A DNA stretch of 30,508 bases, taken from JAULUH01 sp032111745 (GTDB taxonomy: Bacteria > Chloroflexota > Anaerolineae > JAAEKA01). The notes under the pieces were generated by a model. It was not told the origin of the DNA. It saw only the letters and a program-made list of their open reading frames with translations, and made no database searches. Positions 6,824 through 15,708 of the stretch are shown in pieces (within the stretch, counting starts at the first letter, position 1; the number at the start of each line of letters is the position of its first letter). Location: positions 1 to 30,508 of the forward strand of contig JAULUH010000557.1 of NCBI GenBank assembly GCA_032111745.1, given 5' to 3'. Position numbers and translations under genes: made by a program.

Positions 6824-7816
6824 CTACTCGCCAACGTTGATCCACAGGCGCAGGCTACGGTAGGGCATTTCATCGGAATTGCCCTGAAGCAGTTGGGCCA
6901 GTCCCATCACCAACGATTGCAGGCTGGACGGGGGCTGCTTGTTGGGGCCAGAATAGAGCAGCAGGTCCACGATCTGGTCGCTGCCAGACCAGGGCATGCG
7001 CCAGGTGATGGGCCATTGGATGCTTTCCTCCCGTGCCAGGTCCAGGGGGCCGGCCTGGGCGACCAGCGCGCGCCGGTCCTCGGCCCAGGGATCGACGGCC
7101 CAGATTTCCACCCGGTAGCTGCGCGCGTCTGGCTCGTGGTTGGCGATGCCCAGAGTCACTCCCAGGTCTTCTCCGACTCGGACTTCCTGGGGGTAGTTCT
7201 CGGCCAGCCCCTCCGGTCCCAGCATGTAGAACTCCGTCATGAACTCGTCGGGCGCGGGCAAGAGGAAGATGGAGGCCAGGGCGAGGCCACTGAGCAGTAG
7301 GGCGGCGGCGGCGAACCGGTAGAGGTGTTTCTCGGCGGTGGGCAGCGACTGCCACCAGAGACCGGGGCGCGCGTCCAGGTGCGGCGCGTAGGCCATGCCG
7401 GGAGGCTGCCGGGCGCCGCGCCATAGGGCCACGGCCATGAAGAGCAGGATGGAAGCCATTTCGCCCAGGACGATGGGCCACGGGCGCAGGCGCCAGGGCA
7501 GCCGGTCCAGGATGAAGGCGAGCACGGGGACCCAGGCGATGCTGAGGCCCAGGCTGAGGCCGGTGCGTTCGACATCGTCGAGGTCGGCGCGGCGCGGGAA
7601 GAGGGCGGCAGCCAGGCAGTAGCCGGGCACCACCAGCACGTAGGCAAAGCCCAGCACCAGGCGGAGGGGTTGCAGAAAGGGGAGCGCAGGTGCCAGGGCG
7701 ACCAGGAGGAGGAGGATGATTCCACCCAACAGGATCAGGCTGAAGTCTTTCCTCAGTCTCGCTGGCCGATGCCCGGGGATTGGCAGCCCGGCCTGGTCAG
7801 CAGCTCCCGGGTCCAC
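6824..7816 (-). CDS. DUF1616 family membrane protein
   Basis: The body matches DUF1616: four N-terminal helices with PGYCLAAALFPRRADLDDVER, then a fifth helix (about 168-186). An extracytoplasmic domain follows, beginning EFYMLGPEGLAENYPQEV and containing GIANHEPDARSYRVEIWAV. The open frame extends to an ATG at 8056, but those extra ~80 residues are Arg/Pro/Ser-rich and unlike the family. I therefore prefer GTG 7816 (330 aa), which lies ~50 nt below a candidate promoter; the exact start is uncertain and no clear ribosome-binding site is seen. The biochemical role of DUF1616 is unknown. The extracytoplasmic domain resembles immunoglobulin-like NPCBM/COG1470-style domains. It is adjacent to and co-directional with the polymerase gene, so a role in assembly or export of the glycan is plausible. 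Confidence 0.82.
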   Translation of the reverse strand: MDPGAADQAGLPIPGHRPARLRKDFSLILLGGIILLLLVALAPALPFLQPLRLVLGFAYVLVVPGYCLAAALFPRRADLDDVERTGLSLGLSIAWVPVLAFILDRLPWRLRPWPIVLGEMASILLFMAVALWRGARQPPGMAYAPHLDARPGLWWQSLPTAEKHLYRFAAAALLLSGLALASIFLLPAPDEFMTEFYMLGPEGLAENYPQEVRVGEDLGVTLGIANHEPDARSYRVEIWAVDPWAEDRRALVAQAGPLDLAREESIQWPITWRMPWSGSDQIVDLLLYSGPNKQPPSSLQSLVMGLAQLLQGNSDEMPYRSLRLWINVGE

Positions 7817-7872
7817 AATGCGCTCGGTTCGGTGAGTGTGCGAAGCGAGGAAGAGCGGAGTACATGGATGGC

Positions 7873-7902
7873 ATGATACCTCATGGCGGCGTGATTTCGC
7901 AA
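7873..7902 (-). promoter_or_regulatory. Candidate promoter for the DUF1616-polymerase unit (TTGCGA-N18-TATCAT)
   Basis: On the minus strand, TTGCGA (7902-7897) and TATCAT (7878-7873) are 18 bp apart. Transcription would begin near 7866. This lies in the largest gap inside the minus-strand block (7817-8201, 385 bp), which otherwise contains no gene I can support. The match is moderate, so the call is tentative. Confidence 0.35.
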
Positions 7903-8201
7903 GTGGGGGGAGTCGCACAGACCGGCTTGGGCGGAAGCCCCGGCCAGGGGCACGACTCTGGCCAGCGATGGCGGCCTGGATCGTGCGCACCTGGGAGGCG
8001 GGTGCGCCTCCCGAGATGGAAGGACCTGGCGAGCCGTAGCTCGACTGGGAGGGCACCCTGGTCGCCGAAGCGATGGTCCACCTGGCTGGCGCACTCTCTG
8101 GCGAGGTTGGACCCGGCTCATTGCGCTGGTCGAGGGTGCCAGACTATTGGCTGCTGCCGATCCGGGCGCAATCCTAGCTTGACACCACTTATCGGCAAAG
8201 A

Positions 8202-9365
8202 TCAGGGCTGAAGCCTCGACTCCGTCCTGTGTTGGGCAGCGGGGCCCAGCACGTGTGTGTACAGAGCTGTGGTCTCCTGGGCGGTGCGGGCCCAGGTAAA
8301 GTGGCGGGCACGGGCCAGGCCGCGGGCGGAGAGGGCCTGAGCGAGGGCTGGCTGGGATAGCACGAGCATGATGGCGTGCGCGATGTGGGCCACGTCGTAG
8401 GGATCCACCAGGAGGGCGGCGTCCCCGGCGACCTCGGGCAGGGAGGCGGCGTGGGAGGTCACCACGGGTGTGCCGCAGGCCATGGCCTCCAGGACCGGCA
8501 GGCCGAACCCTTCGGCGAGAGAGGGAAACACGAAGAGGGCAGCCAGGTTGTAGAAGCGGGCCAGGTCAGCATCACATACATGCTCGACGAACTGTACGCT
8601 CCCCTGTAGGCCGAGGCTGTGGACCTGCCGGCTCAGTTGACCGGCCTGTGCGGCATGCTGCACGGGACCGATCTTGAGGAGGCGGGTATCGGGGAGTTCC
8701 GTGTGGACGTGGCGGAATGCCTGGAGGAGGCGCGGCAGATTCTTGCGTGGGTTCTCCGAACCGACGTAGAGCAGGTAGCGGAGACTGGGGTCGAGCCCGT
8801 AGTGCTGAAGAAAGCCGTCGTCGACATGAAGGGGGTGGAAGATCTCGTGGCTGACACCCTCGTGAATGACCCGGATCCTGTCTGCAGGGATATCCAGGGC
8901 TGTAGCCAGGGTTTGTCTGGTGTGCTCTGAGACAGAGATCAGCATATCGGCGCGCCGCAGTCCTGTTATGGCCAGGTGGTCGAACAGGCCCTCGACGCGA
9001 TGGCGATAGGTGTTTTGGCTCGGATCAGATCGCATCAAGAACGGCACAATGTCGTGCACGGTGACGATCACGTGATGCAGACCGGGCTTGAACCAGAGCA
9101 GCGAGGCCATCTGTTGGGTAGTCAAGTGGGTCAGGGCACCGTGGGCCAGAGGTGCGACTGACACGGGATAGTTGGTGAAGAACGTTTTCAGATCCAGGCC
9201 AAAGGGCCGCATGAGCTGGTGTCCAGCGCGGATAAGGGGGGGATACTGGGGAGTGGCCAGGGCATAGGCTGTGCCCGCCTCGTCCATGGCCTGGCAGAGG
9301 GAGAGGGTGTAGCGCGCCAGGCCGATCATTTGCTCATAGCGCCTGACCACTAGTTGGACTTTCAT
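8202..9365 (-). CDS. GT4 family glycosyltransferase
   Basis: 387 aa, a full-length GT-B retaining glycosyltransferase. The N-terminal acceptor domain contains VTVHDIVPFL (101-110). The C-terminal nucleotide-sugar domain has GSENPRKNL (202-210, with the phosphate-binding Arg/Lys pair) and the EX7E motif EGFGLPVLE (E285, E293), followed by ACGTPVV. This arrangement resembles mannosyl- and rhamnosyltransferases of O-antigen loci, but the sugar cannot be read from sequence. A good ribosome-binding site (GAAGGAA) precedes ATG 9365. The last eight codons run into the repeat motif GCCTCGACTCC (8213-8223), so the C-terminus may have been extended by repeat insertion. It is the last gene of the long upstream operon. 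Confidence 0.9.
   Translation of the reverse strand: MKVQLVVRRYEQMIGLARYTLSLCQAMDEAGTAYALATPQYPPLIRAGHQLMRPFGLDLKTFFTNYPVSVAPLAHGALTHLTTQQMASLLWFKPGLHHVIVTVHDIVPFLMRSDPSQNTYRHRVEGLFDHLAITGLRRADMLISVSEHTRQTLATALDIPADRIRVIHEGVSHEIFHPLHVDDGFLQHYGLDPSLRYLLYVGSENPRKNLPRLLQAFRHVHTELPDTRLLKIGPVQHAAQAGQLSRQVHSLGLQGSVQFVEHVCDADLARFYNLAALFVFPSLAEGFGLPVLEAMACGTPVVTSHAASLPEVAGDAALLVDPYDVAHIAHAIMLVLSQPALAQALSARGLARARHFTWARTAQETTALYTHVLGPAAQHRTESRLQP
8213..8223 (+). repeat. Copy of the dispersed 11-mer GCCTCGACTCC
   Basis: Identical to 325-335 and 28153-28163; the reverse complement is at 2790-2800 inside the end of the CPBP gene. Here it overlaps the final codons of a GT4 gene. At 8211 and 28151 it is preceded by AA, giving AAGCCTCGACTCC, so those two copies share at least 13 bp. 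Confidence 0.5.
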
Positions 9366-9392
9366 GCGCCGGGGTTCCTTCGGGCAGGGATG

Positions 9393-10475
9393 TCAGAGAT
9401 CAAGAGCGCGGCACAGGGCCAGAGTGAAAGCATAGTTGAGCCGGAATAGCCTGTTCGCGAGGGTGAGAGCAACGCCTCTTGCCTTTCCTGACGCTAGCTC
9501 CAGGATCCGGGCCTCGCTGGTGCAGCTCTCCAGCAGTTCCCAGTCGTGGGCTTTGCGCAGGCGTTGCGCTCGATGGCGAGACGCCATGATGGGGGAGGCA
9601 TGCGTGACGATCCACCCATAGGCGCTTAGCTTGGCGCGCAGGCCATAGGGGGCGATTAGGGCAGATTGTCCCAGGTCAAGGATTTCGGCCACCATCAGAG
9701 CGGGCAGGAGCAGAAGCAATGTTGCCCACCGCCAGTGTTTGAAGAGCAGGATGTAGCGGTTGCGTTTCGAGTAGTAGAGCCTGGCATAGCTGTGCTGTCC
9801 TGGGCCGTAGTCATGAAAGAGGACCGAGCCGGGCCGGTATTGGCAGTGGTACCCTGCCAGACGTGCCCGCCAACACAGATCGGTCTCCTCGTAGTACATG
9901 GTGAGAGCCTCGTCAAAGCCCTGCAGGTGTGTCCACAGGTCCCGTTTGATAGCGAACGAGGCGCCGGAGACGGCTCCCACAAGTTCTGGCTCAGGGTGGC
10001 ACCTGGCGTCTTCCCTGAAACCGCGCATGAACGCCAGGCCGGTATAGTGAATATCCTGACCACACAGGTTGATTCGATCCGGTTGCGCCATCAACAGCAG
10101 CTTGGAGGTGGTCAGCCCTACGTTACGCTCTTCCAGTCCCGCAAGGAGGTCAGGGAGCCAGCCAGGCAGCCCGCGGGTATCCTGGTTCAGGAACACGAGG
10201 TATTCTCCCGTGGCCAGGCTGGCGCCCAGGTTGCAGGCCGCTGCGAAGCCCTGGTTATCGGCGCTGCGCACCAGTTTCACATCCGGCCATTCCTGCTCGA
10301 CATACGCTGCGCTGTCGTCGGAAGACAGGTTATCCACCACGATGACTTCGCAGGCGGCGCCGGCATCCTGGGTGACTGAGAGCAGGCACGCGGGAAGATA
10401 GTGGCGCCCGTTGAAGGAGACGATGATTACGCTGGCCAGAGCCTGTGGCGCGCCTTCGAGTGTGATGCCGTCCAT
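9393..10475 (-). CDS. GT2 family glycosyltransferase (rhamnosyltransferase WbbL-like)
   Basis: 360 aa. An inverting GT-A glycosyltransferase: SVIIVSFNG (15-23), the nucleotide-binding VVDNLSSDD (46-54) and NQGFAAACNLG, with LNQDT (96-100) as the metal-binding DxD equivalent. The catalytic region YYEETDLCWRARLAG is typical of the WbbL/rhamnosyltransferase subgroup. One or two C-terminal hydrophobic segments (near LLLLLPALMVAEIL) suggest membrane association. It most likely adds a single deoxyhexose or hexose to the lipid-linked repeat on the cytoplasmic face. The start and the preceding gene's stop share one base (TGATG), so translation is coupled. A 27-bp gap separates it from the downstream GT4. 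Confidence 0.9.
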   Translation of the reverse strand: MDGITLEGAPQALASVIIVSFNGRHYLPACLLSVTQDAGAACEVIVVDNLSSDDSAAYVEQEWPDVKLVRSADNQGFAAACNLGASLATGEYLVFLNQDTRGLPGWLPDLLAGLEERNVGLTTSKLLLMAQPDRINLCGQDIHYTGLAFMRGFREDARCHPEPELVGAVSGASFAIKRDLWTHLQGFDEALTMYYEETDLCWRARLAGYHCQYRPGSVLFHDYGPGQHSYARLYYSKRNRYILLFKHWRWATLLLLLPALMVAEILDLGQSALIAPYGLRAKLSAYGWIVTHASPIMASRHRAQRLRKAHDWELLESCTSEARILELASGKARGVALTLANRLFRLNYAFTLALCRALDL

Positions 10476-12070
10476 CAGCGCTGGTAGGGTGTGCGGGGGC
10501 GCAGGCGATAGATCTGGGCCTGACCATTGTCGAAGGTTACCAGGCTGTCCCCCTCCACCGGTGGGTCCATGGCCATCCGGAATCCTCGTGCACGAGTGAC
10601 GTCGGACACGAGTATGCTGCGGGTCATGGGGCTTCTGGGGTACTGCCCGGACTCCAGCAGGACGCTCAGGGGTCGATCCCGCAGTCGATAACCTGCGCTG
10701 AGACGTTCATCGAATTCCGACCACAGCCTGCGATCGGCAAGAATGGTTTGGGCCCGGTCCAGGGCATTCATCTCGGCAGGGGTGTGATAGAGCCACTTGT
10801 TGCTCACCAGGGGCTCGTTGGTGGCCTTAAGAACGGAGACCGTGGCCAGGAAGACCAGGGAGGCCGCAATGGGGACAAGGGCGAGAAGCCTGTGCCGTCT
10901 GGCGAACCATTGGTGTTCAATCACGGCCCGGGCTACCAGGGGTGCGGCCAGCATGGCAAACGATGGAAAGATGCGGTGCTGCAGGTTGGAGGCAAGGCCA
11001 CCCGAGAGATCAACCAGGATGCTGAGCGCGGCCTGGAAGGCAAAAACCGAGTAAAGGGACCAGAGTATGAGGCGGTCCATTGCCCAGTCCCTGGGGCCAA
11101 AGCGAAGGAGGTCCAGGCTCATTCTGGCCCAGACGACGATCGACACGATGAGCAGCAGCCAGTTGGCCAGACTGATGATGCGATAGACTCCTGGGCTGAT
11201 CCAGCCACCGGTGATCCACAGAGTGTAGGGATTGGTGATATCTTGTTCCACATTCAAGAACAGGGAGGCGAGTTGATCGACGAGACCCTGCATTACCAGG
11301 ATGTCATGTTGTGCCGGTCGGTACAAGAAGAAAGTGAAGAGGAAGGTCACCACCAGGGACACAATTGCGGCATAGGATAGGCGCTTGCTGGCTTGTGCCA
11401 GCCCCTTATTGGTGCCCTGGCTCCACCAGCCCAGCACTGCCATCAAGCCCAGGGAGAGTATCAAAGCTGCGACGAACGAGAAGGCCATCAGGTTGTTGAA
11501 TGAGATGATGGCATAGACGGTTAGATAGAAGGCCAGCACGAAGCCCGATAGACTGACAGGACTCTGGTGAGTACGCAGGCTGCGCACAAAGAGATAGAGG
11601 GCCAGCAGGATGAGCCCACGGGTGAACTTCTCGTGGGTGCCTCTGAGCAGGGGAAACAGAAACTCAGGCTGCACTAGGAGGATCACTGTGGCCAGGGTAG
11701 CGCCCGCGGGGCTATCGGTCAGCTCACGATAGAGGAGCCAGGCCGGCAACACCACCCAGGACATGAGCAAGAGGGAGCCGTAGAACTGGAAATGCTCAAT
11801 GGAAATCCCTGATACAGCGCTGAGAGCCATCACAAGCGCCTGATAGGCGTAGCCATTGGGGTAGACGGGCCCTGTGGAGGGCACAAGCCTCCCGGCATCC
11901 CACATGGCCCTGATGGCAGCCAGGGCATTGGCGGCGTCGACTTCACCCCAATGTCCGGCGTAGCGAAGCATCTGGTAGGCGGCCATCAACAGCAGGATCG
12001 ACACCAGAACGGCCAAGCTCGTATGAGTCTGGGCATCTCCTGCGCGCGTATCATGGTTGGGTTGGGTCAT
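10475..12070 (-). CDS. Polytopic membrane protein, GT-C glycosyltransferase-like
   Basis: 531 aa with about eleven or twelve hydrophobic segments. After the first helix (19-34) comes an extracytoplasmic loop with GHWGEVDAANALAAI (E43, D45) and then VYPNGYAYQAL. An acidic motif in the first loop followed by a helical bundle is the hallmark of GT-C enzymes, which use polyprenyl-phosphate sugars. A C-terminal soluble tail (~430-531) carries RDRPLSVLLES and VTRARGFRMAMDPP. I cannot assign a known GT family; a transporter or polymerase is possible. The ATG at 12070 overlaps the stop of the secreted-protein gene by 4 bp (ATGA), so the two are translationally coupled and probably function together. 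Confidence 0.7.
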   Translation of the reverse strand: MTQPNHDTRAGDAQTHTSLAVLVSILLLMAAYQMLRYAGHWGEVDAANALAAIRAMWDAGRLVPSTGPVYPNGYAYQALVMALSAVSGISIEHFQFYGSLLLMSWVVLPAWLLYRELTDSPAGATLATVILLVQPEFLFPLLRGTHEKFTRGLILLALYLFVRSLRTHQSPVSLSGFVLAFYLTVYAIISFNNLMAFSFVAALILSLGLMAVLGWWSQGTNKGLAQASKRLSYAAIVSLVVTFLFTFFLYRPAQHDILVMQGLVDQLASLFLNVEQDITNPYTLWITGGWISPGVYRIISLANWLLLIVSIVVWARMSLDLLRFGPRDWAMDRLILWSLYSVFAFQAALSILVDLSGGLASNLQHRIFPSFAMLAAPLVARAVIEHQWFARRHRLLALVPIAASLVFLATVSVLKATNEPLVSNKWLYHTPAEMNALDRAQTILADRRLWSEFDERLSAGYRLRDRPLSVLLESGQYPRSPMTRSILVSDVTRARGFRMAMDPPVEGDSLVTFDNGQAQIYRLRPRTPYQR

Positions 12071-14562
12071 GAGTCACCTGTGGGAACAGTGCCAGCACGG
12101 CGGCGAAGCAGGAAGAGGGCTGGTAGCAGGGCCAATGAACCCAGGACCAGGAAAGCCAGCAGACGGCTACCCTGGGCCGTCGAGAGTTGGAGGACTGTGT
12201 CTCTGGCTGTGGCCCTGATCACTCCTGCATCTATGGTGCGAGAGGCCTGGGCGACCAGCTTGCCGTCAGCATCGTGCAGGCGAGCCTCGACTTGAAATGG
12301 GCTGGACCGATCCCAGTACATCCAGGGGATCAGTTTCTCTGTGGGCAGTCCGGCCAGGACGTCGACCGGTTCGTGATAGATCTGAGCCAGGGCACCGGGG
12401 ATGCCGCCTTCGACGGTCAGGGTCATGCCGGTGGTATCTGCGAGGCCCGCGTTTTCAGCAGTGATCAGAAGAGGCAAGGCCGTATTGTCGTCTATCAACG
12501 CAGGCTCGGGAGCTGTAATGGTCAAGGACAGGTCAGCAGGGGCCAGGGGAGCAACGGTGAATGCTTCGCCGTCATGGGTGACCAGGTAGTCCCCTGGTTC
12601 GACCTCCTCCAGAGCAAGGAGGGGGGTACCCAGCAGCCTGGGCTTGGTCGCCAGATCCAGCACAAAGCGGAAGCCGTCATGGGTGGGCCGGAAGTCCTTT
12701 AGCCGTGCGCCCTTGATCTGCGTCGCTGGGCCCTGGAACTGGGCGAGCATGCCGGCAAAATCCTGGGGGGCGAGGGTTGGGGCATGCGACTGCAGTTGTG
12801 CTTCGAGAGCCTGCCACTCGAGGTGATCGCGTGGCGGCAGAGTCTCGAACACTTGCGGAGGTACGTCGACCTGTTTGAGGAGGAGAGATCGATTGGCGAA
12901 GTCAGTTGACAACAGCAGACCCGGGGCGAGGTTCAGCTGATGCTTTAGGACTCCCTGATCGTAGTATCGCCACTCATCAAAATAGGCGTCGCCATCCCGG
13001 TCGGCGTGCCTGATCTCGCGTCCATCACCGAGATTCCAGACGCCTTTGACGGCGTGCCGGAGGTGCAGGCGTGCGTCAATGGGAGAGAAGTACAGGTAGG
13101 GTTGGTCGTCGAGATAGCCGAACTCACCGCGCGTGCCAGCGCGGATTTCCGAGTAGAGTTGATCCACCGGCTCAGTCGAAGATCCCAACAGATACCTGCG
13201 AATGGCCCGTTGTGAGTCAGGAACAACCGTGCTGGTATCACCGGCATCGGCCTGGAAGGCGTTGGTGGCGCTCCACTCGTAGATACCCTCGGAACTCGGG
13301 TAGCCTCCGCCCTCATGGGCGACCAGGGTGCCCCAAACCCAGTCCCTCTCCGTCACCCAGGTGGGGAGCTGCTCGTAGGGGATAGTGGTGATGCCGAAAT
13401 CTTCAAACTGAACGATCGAGTCCACCACATGGTTGCCGGCGAGCCCCACCTTGTAGTCCCAGACCAGGTCGGGTGAGTTATCTTGGTTCCACGAGTAGCG
13501 GATGTCGTCGAGTGCCAGCTGAGACAGGCCGACGTCGAGGTCATGGTCTGAGGGGCCGAAATACTCCATGCGTATGCTGAGCTCAGGCCATCCATCCTGA
13601 TCGGCTGCCAGGTCATAGAAGGCCAGGGGGTTCTCAAAGTTGACGTAATTCAACTCGTTCAGGGCCAGGGGTGCCTGGGGCAGGATGAAATAGCCGGCCT
13701 CGATAGGGTAGCCGCTGCTGTCCTTGCCAATGCTGGTGCTGTGCACCGTGGCTCGCTCCCAGTCTATGGCGATGAAGGGAGTGATGCTGAACTTGTTCTG
13801 AACCTGGGGCGGCTCGCCAGCAATGAGCAATGGCCAGAACAGTGTATCTGCGGGCACCGCTGGCCTTATCGTACCCCTGTTGACCCACTGGCCTGGCTGC
13901 AGGGCTGTAGGTGGGGATGCTGCCCTGGCGAGCGTGTTCCAGAACTCGTAGTCGGGCACGCCGTCATGCTCGGGGTCCACTACTCCGGCGACGATTTGCT
14001 GGTTGCCGTCGAAGAAGAACCGCAGGTTTTGCGCAGGATGCCCGTCCGGTAGACTCCAGGCACCTTCAGACACAACCTTCACGGACCACCGATCCGATTC
14101 CGTGATTCGGACTGCGTCACCCACGAGTTCGAATGCCACCTGTCCGTCGCCGTTCTGATCGTCGTAGATCAGGGCGGTCAGCACGCCGTCCTCCTCGGCA
14201 AAACGGATGATCAACTGTGCGGTGCCGTCGTTGCCCGGGTCAAAGATCCAAACGTCATTGACGAAGTCGGTGGCTGCGTTCCAGGCACTGGCCGTCTGCA
14301 TATCACCGGCGCTGTCAAACACATAGACAATGTCATAGGTGGTGGCAAAGGCGCAATGGATGATGGTCAAATCGGGCGATTCATCTGCGTCCAGATCGCG
14401 TTGCTCAACGCCGAATATGGACGGGCCCTGGGATTGGGCAACGCCGCTCAGCGGGAAGAGCAGGCTGGCTGCGATCGCGCAGACGACAATGGGCAAATAA
14501 CGCTGGAGAGGATGGAGAGGCCCACCCCGCCGTTCATGAGAGAAGCGTTGCGTATATCTCAT
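12067..14562 (-). CDS. Secreted, C-terminally membrane-anchored protein with Asp-rich calcium-type loops
   Basis: ATG 14562 is chosen over 14619; it gives a classical signal peptide (Arg/His-rich n-region, hydrophobic core ~22-41, cleavage near GVAQ) and only a 29-bp overlap with the upstream GT4 gene. The mature protein (831-aa precursor) is extracytoplasmic. At least seven Asp-rich loops of the D-x-D-x-(D/N/E)-G/S-x-x-D/E type occur: residues 56-64, 108-114, 134-142 and 196-204, plus DLAADQDGWPE, WNQDNSPD and HADRDGDAYFDE. Such loops bind calcium in EF-hand, dockerin and TSP3-like proteins. A CARDB/Ig-like region lies near LTITAPEPALIDDNTALP (~660-790), then one membrane helix and an RRR stop-transfer tail. 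No catalytic motif is recognised. It may be a surface adhesin, glycan anchor or assembly partner. Confidence 0.75.
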   Translation of the reverse strand: MRYTQRFSHERRGGPLHPLQRYLPIVVCAIAASLLFPLSGVAQSQGPSIFGVEQRDLDADESPDLTIIHCAFATTYDIVYVFDSAGDMQTASAWNAATDFVNDVWIFDPGNDGTAQLIIRFAEEDGVLTALIYDDQNGDGQVAFELVGDAVRITESDRWSVKVVSEGAWSLPDGHPAQNLRFFFDGNQQIVAGVVDPEHDGVPDYEFWNTLARAASPPTALQPGQWVNRGTIRPAVPADTLFWPLLIAGEPPQVQNKFSITPFIAIDWERATVHSTSIGKDSSGYPIEAGYFILPQAPLALNELNYVNFENPLAFYDLAADQDGWPELSIRMEYFGPSDHDLDVGLSQLALDDIRYSWNQDNSPDLVWDYKVGLAGNHVVDSIVQFEDFGITTIPYEQLPTWVTERDWVWGTLVAHEGGGYPSSEGIYEWSATNAFQADAGDTSTVVPDSQRAIRRYLLGSSTEPVDQLYSEIRAGTRGEFGYLDDQPYLYFSPIDARLHLRHAVKGVWNLGDGREIRHADRDGDAYFDEWRYYDQGVLKHQLNLAPGLLLSTDFANRSLLLKQVDVPPQVFETLPPRDHLEWQALEAQLQSHAPTLAPQDFAGMLAQFQGPATQIKGARLKDFRPTHDGFRFVLDLATKPRLLGTPLLALEEVEPGDYLVTHDGEAFTVAPLAPADLSLTITAPEPALIDDNTALPLLITAENAGLADTTGMTLTVEGGIPGALAQIYHEPVDVLAGLPTEKLIPWMYWDRSSPFQVEARLHDADGKLVAQASRTIDAGVIRATARDTVLQLSTAQGSRLLAFLVLGSLALLPALFLLRRRAGTVPTGDS

Positions 14563-15682
14563 CAAGCCGCTCCGCTGAGGACTGCCATGTGAAGTTCCTG
14601 GCACGCTCTTTGGCTGCATGCCCCATCTGTGCTCGCAGCTGCGGGTCCTCGATCAGACGCTCCAGGATATCTGCCAATGCATCCTGGTCGCCAGGAGGAA
14701 ACAGAAAGCCGGTTTGGCCGTCAACCGCGGTTTCCGGGATGCCCCCCGTCCGCGAGGCGACGACCGGTCTACCGGCTGCCATGGCCTCGCAGAAAACCAG
14801 GGGGTGGGGATCTGGAAACACCGAGGGCACGACCGGGATGTCGCTGGCTGCGTACAGGTCCAGTACCCGGTGGTGGGGCACCATGCCCAGGAAATCGACA
14901 TCAAGCCCCTGGGCAAGAGAGCGCAGCTCGGCGTGGAAGCTATCGGCATCCTGGTCTTTGACCCGCCACAGATCGGTCCCGCCAGCGATGATCACTTTGA
15001 TCCTGCCCGCAAGGGCTGGGCACCGGGCGGCGAGCTCCCGCACCGCTCTCAAGAGGACATCGGGTCCTTTCTTGCGGACCAGGGCACCCACAAACAGGAT
15101 GGCTATCTTATTGGGTGAAATTCCGAGGCTGTCACGAAGCTGCTGGATCTGCGATTCGTCCCATGCAGCGGCTCGTGCACCGTTGTAGACCACAAAAGTC
15201 TTTTGTGGCGGATAGGGCGAAATCCCAAGAAAGGAGTCTCTGACGAATGCACTGGCGCAGACAACAGCATGGGCTTTGTTCCACAGGCCCGACTTGCCCA
15301 CGTCTGCGCTGAATGGGACCTGAATATGCATCACGCGAGCCTGGCCGAACGGCAGATGCAGGAGACCCAGTTCGTGAACGTGGAGGACGTCAACAGGTGG
15401 GGCCTTGAGCGCCTGACGAAACAGGGGCCACAGCAGGGATGCGTCGAGTCTGGATGTGAGACGTGCCCGCGGCGACCGGGAAAGGGTGATGATCTCGACT
15501 CCGCGCCACATGCCGACGCCGGCAGGTAGGGGCTCTGAGAAGCCGCACGCTGTGACTTGATGCCCCAGCTCAACCTGGGCCGCGGCGATCTCGAGGGCAG
15601 CATTGCCGATACCGGCCAGGGCATGCTGATCAGGGTTGTGAACCAGGCGTCCTACGTGGCCCAGGGCATGGAGTATGTGCAT
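14534..15682 (-). CDS. GT4 family glycosyltransferase
   Basis: 382 aa, full-length GT-B fold. Features: an N-terminal Rossmann domain with LHVHELGLLHLP (99-110), VVYNGA (164-169), GALVRKKGPDVLLRA (199-213, Arg203/Lys204 phosphate-binding) and the nucleotide-sugar motif PDPHPLVFCEAMAAGRPVV. The first acid of the usual EX7E is Asp here (D291, E299), a known conservative variant. GGIPE and DGQTGFLFPPGD complete the family signature. A strong ribosome-binding site (GGAGG) sits 4-5 bp before ATG 15682. It follows the flippase by 26 bp and its 3' end overlaps the secreted-protein gene. Donor and acceptor are unknown. Confidence 0.9.
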   Translation of the reverse strand: MHILHALGHVGRLVHNPDQHALAGIGNAALEIAAAQVELGHQVTACGFSEPLPAGVGMWRGVEIITLSRSPRARLTSRLDASLLWPLFRQALKAPPVDVLHVHELGLLHLPFGQARVMHIQVPFSADVGKSGLWNKAHAVVCASAFVRDSFLGISPYPPQKTFVVYNGARAAAWDESQIQQLRDSLGISPNKIAILFVGALVRKKGPDVLLRAVRELAARCPALAGRIKVIIAGGTDLWRVKDQDADSFHAELRSLAQGLDVDFLGMVPHHRVLDLYAASDIPVVPSVFPDPHPLVFCEAMAAGRPVVASRTGGIPETAVDGQTGFLFPPGDQDALADILERLIEDPQLRAQMGHAAKERARNFTWQSSAERLDEIYATLLS

Positions 15683-15708
15683 CTATCCTCCGTGAGAGGG
15701 CTGAATGG

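Noticed and set aside
6389..7300. 303-codon plus-strand frame across the polymerase and DUF1616 genes
   Set aside because: Gln/Gly/Glu-rich shadow spanning two certain genes and their junction; no ribosome-binding site.
7817..8056. N-terminal extension of the DUF1616 gene to ATG 8056
   Set aside because: The added ~80 residues are Arg/Pro/Ser-rich and not family-like, and the extension crosses a candidate promoter.
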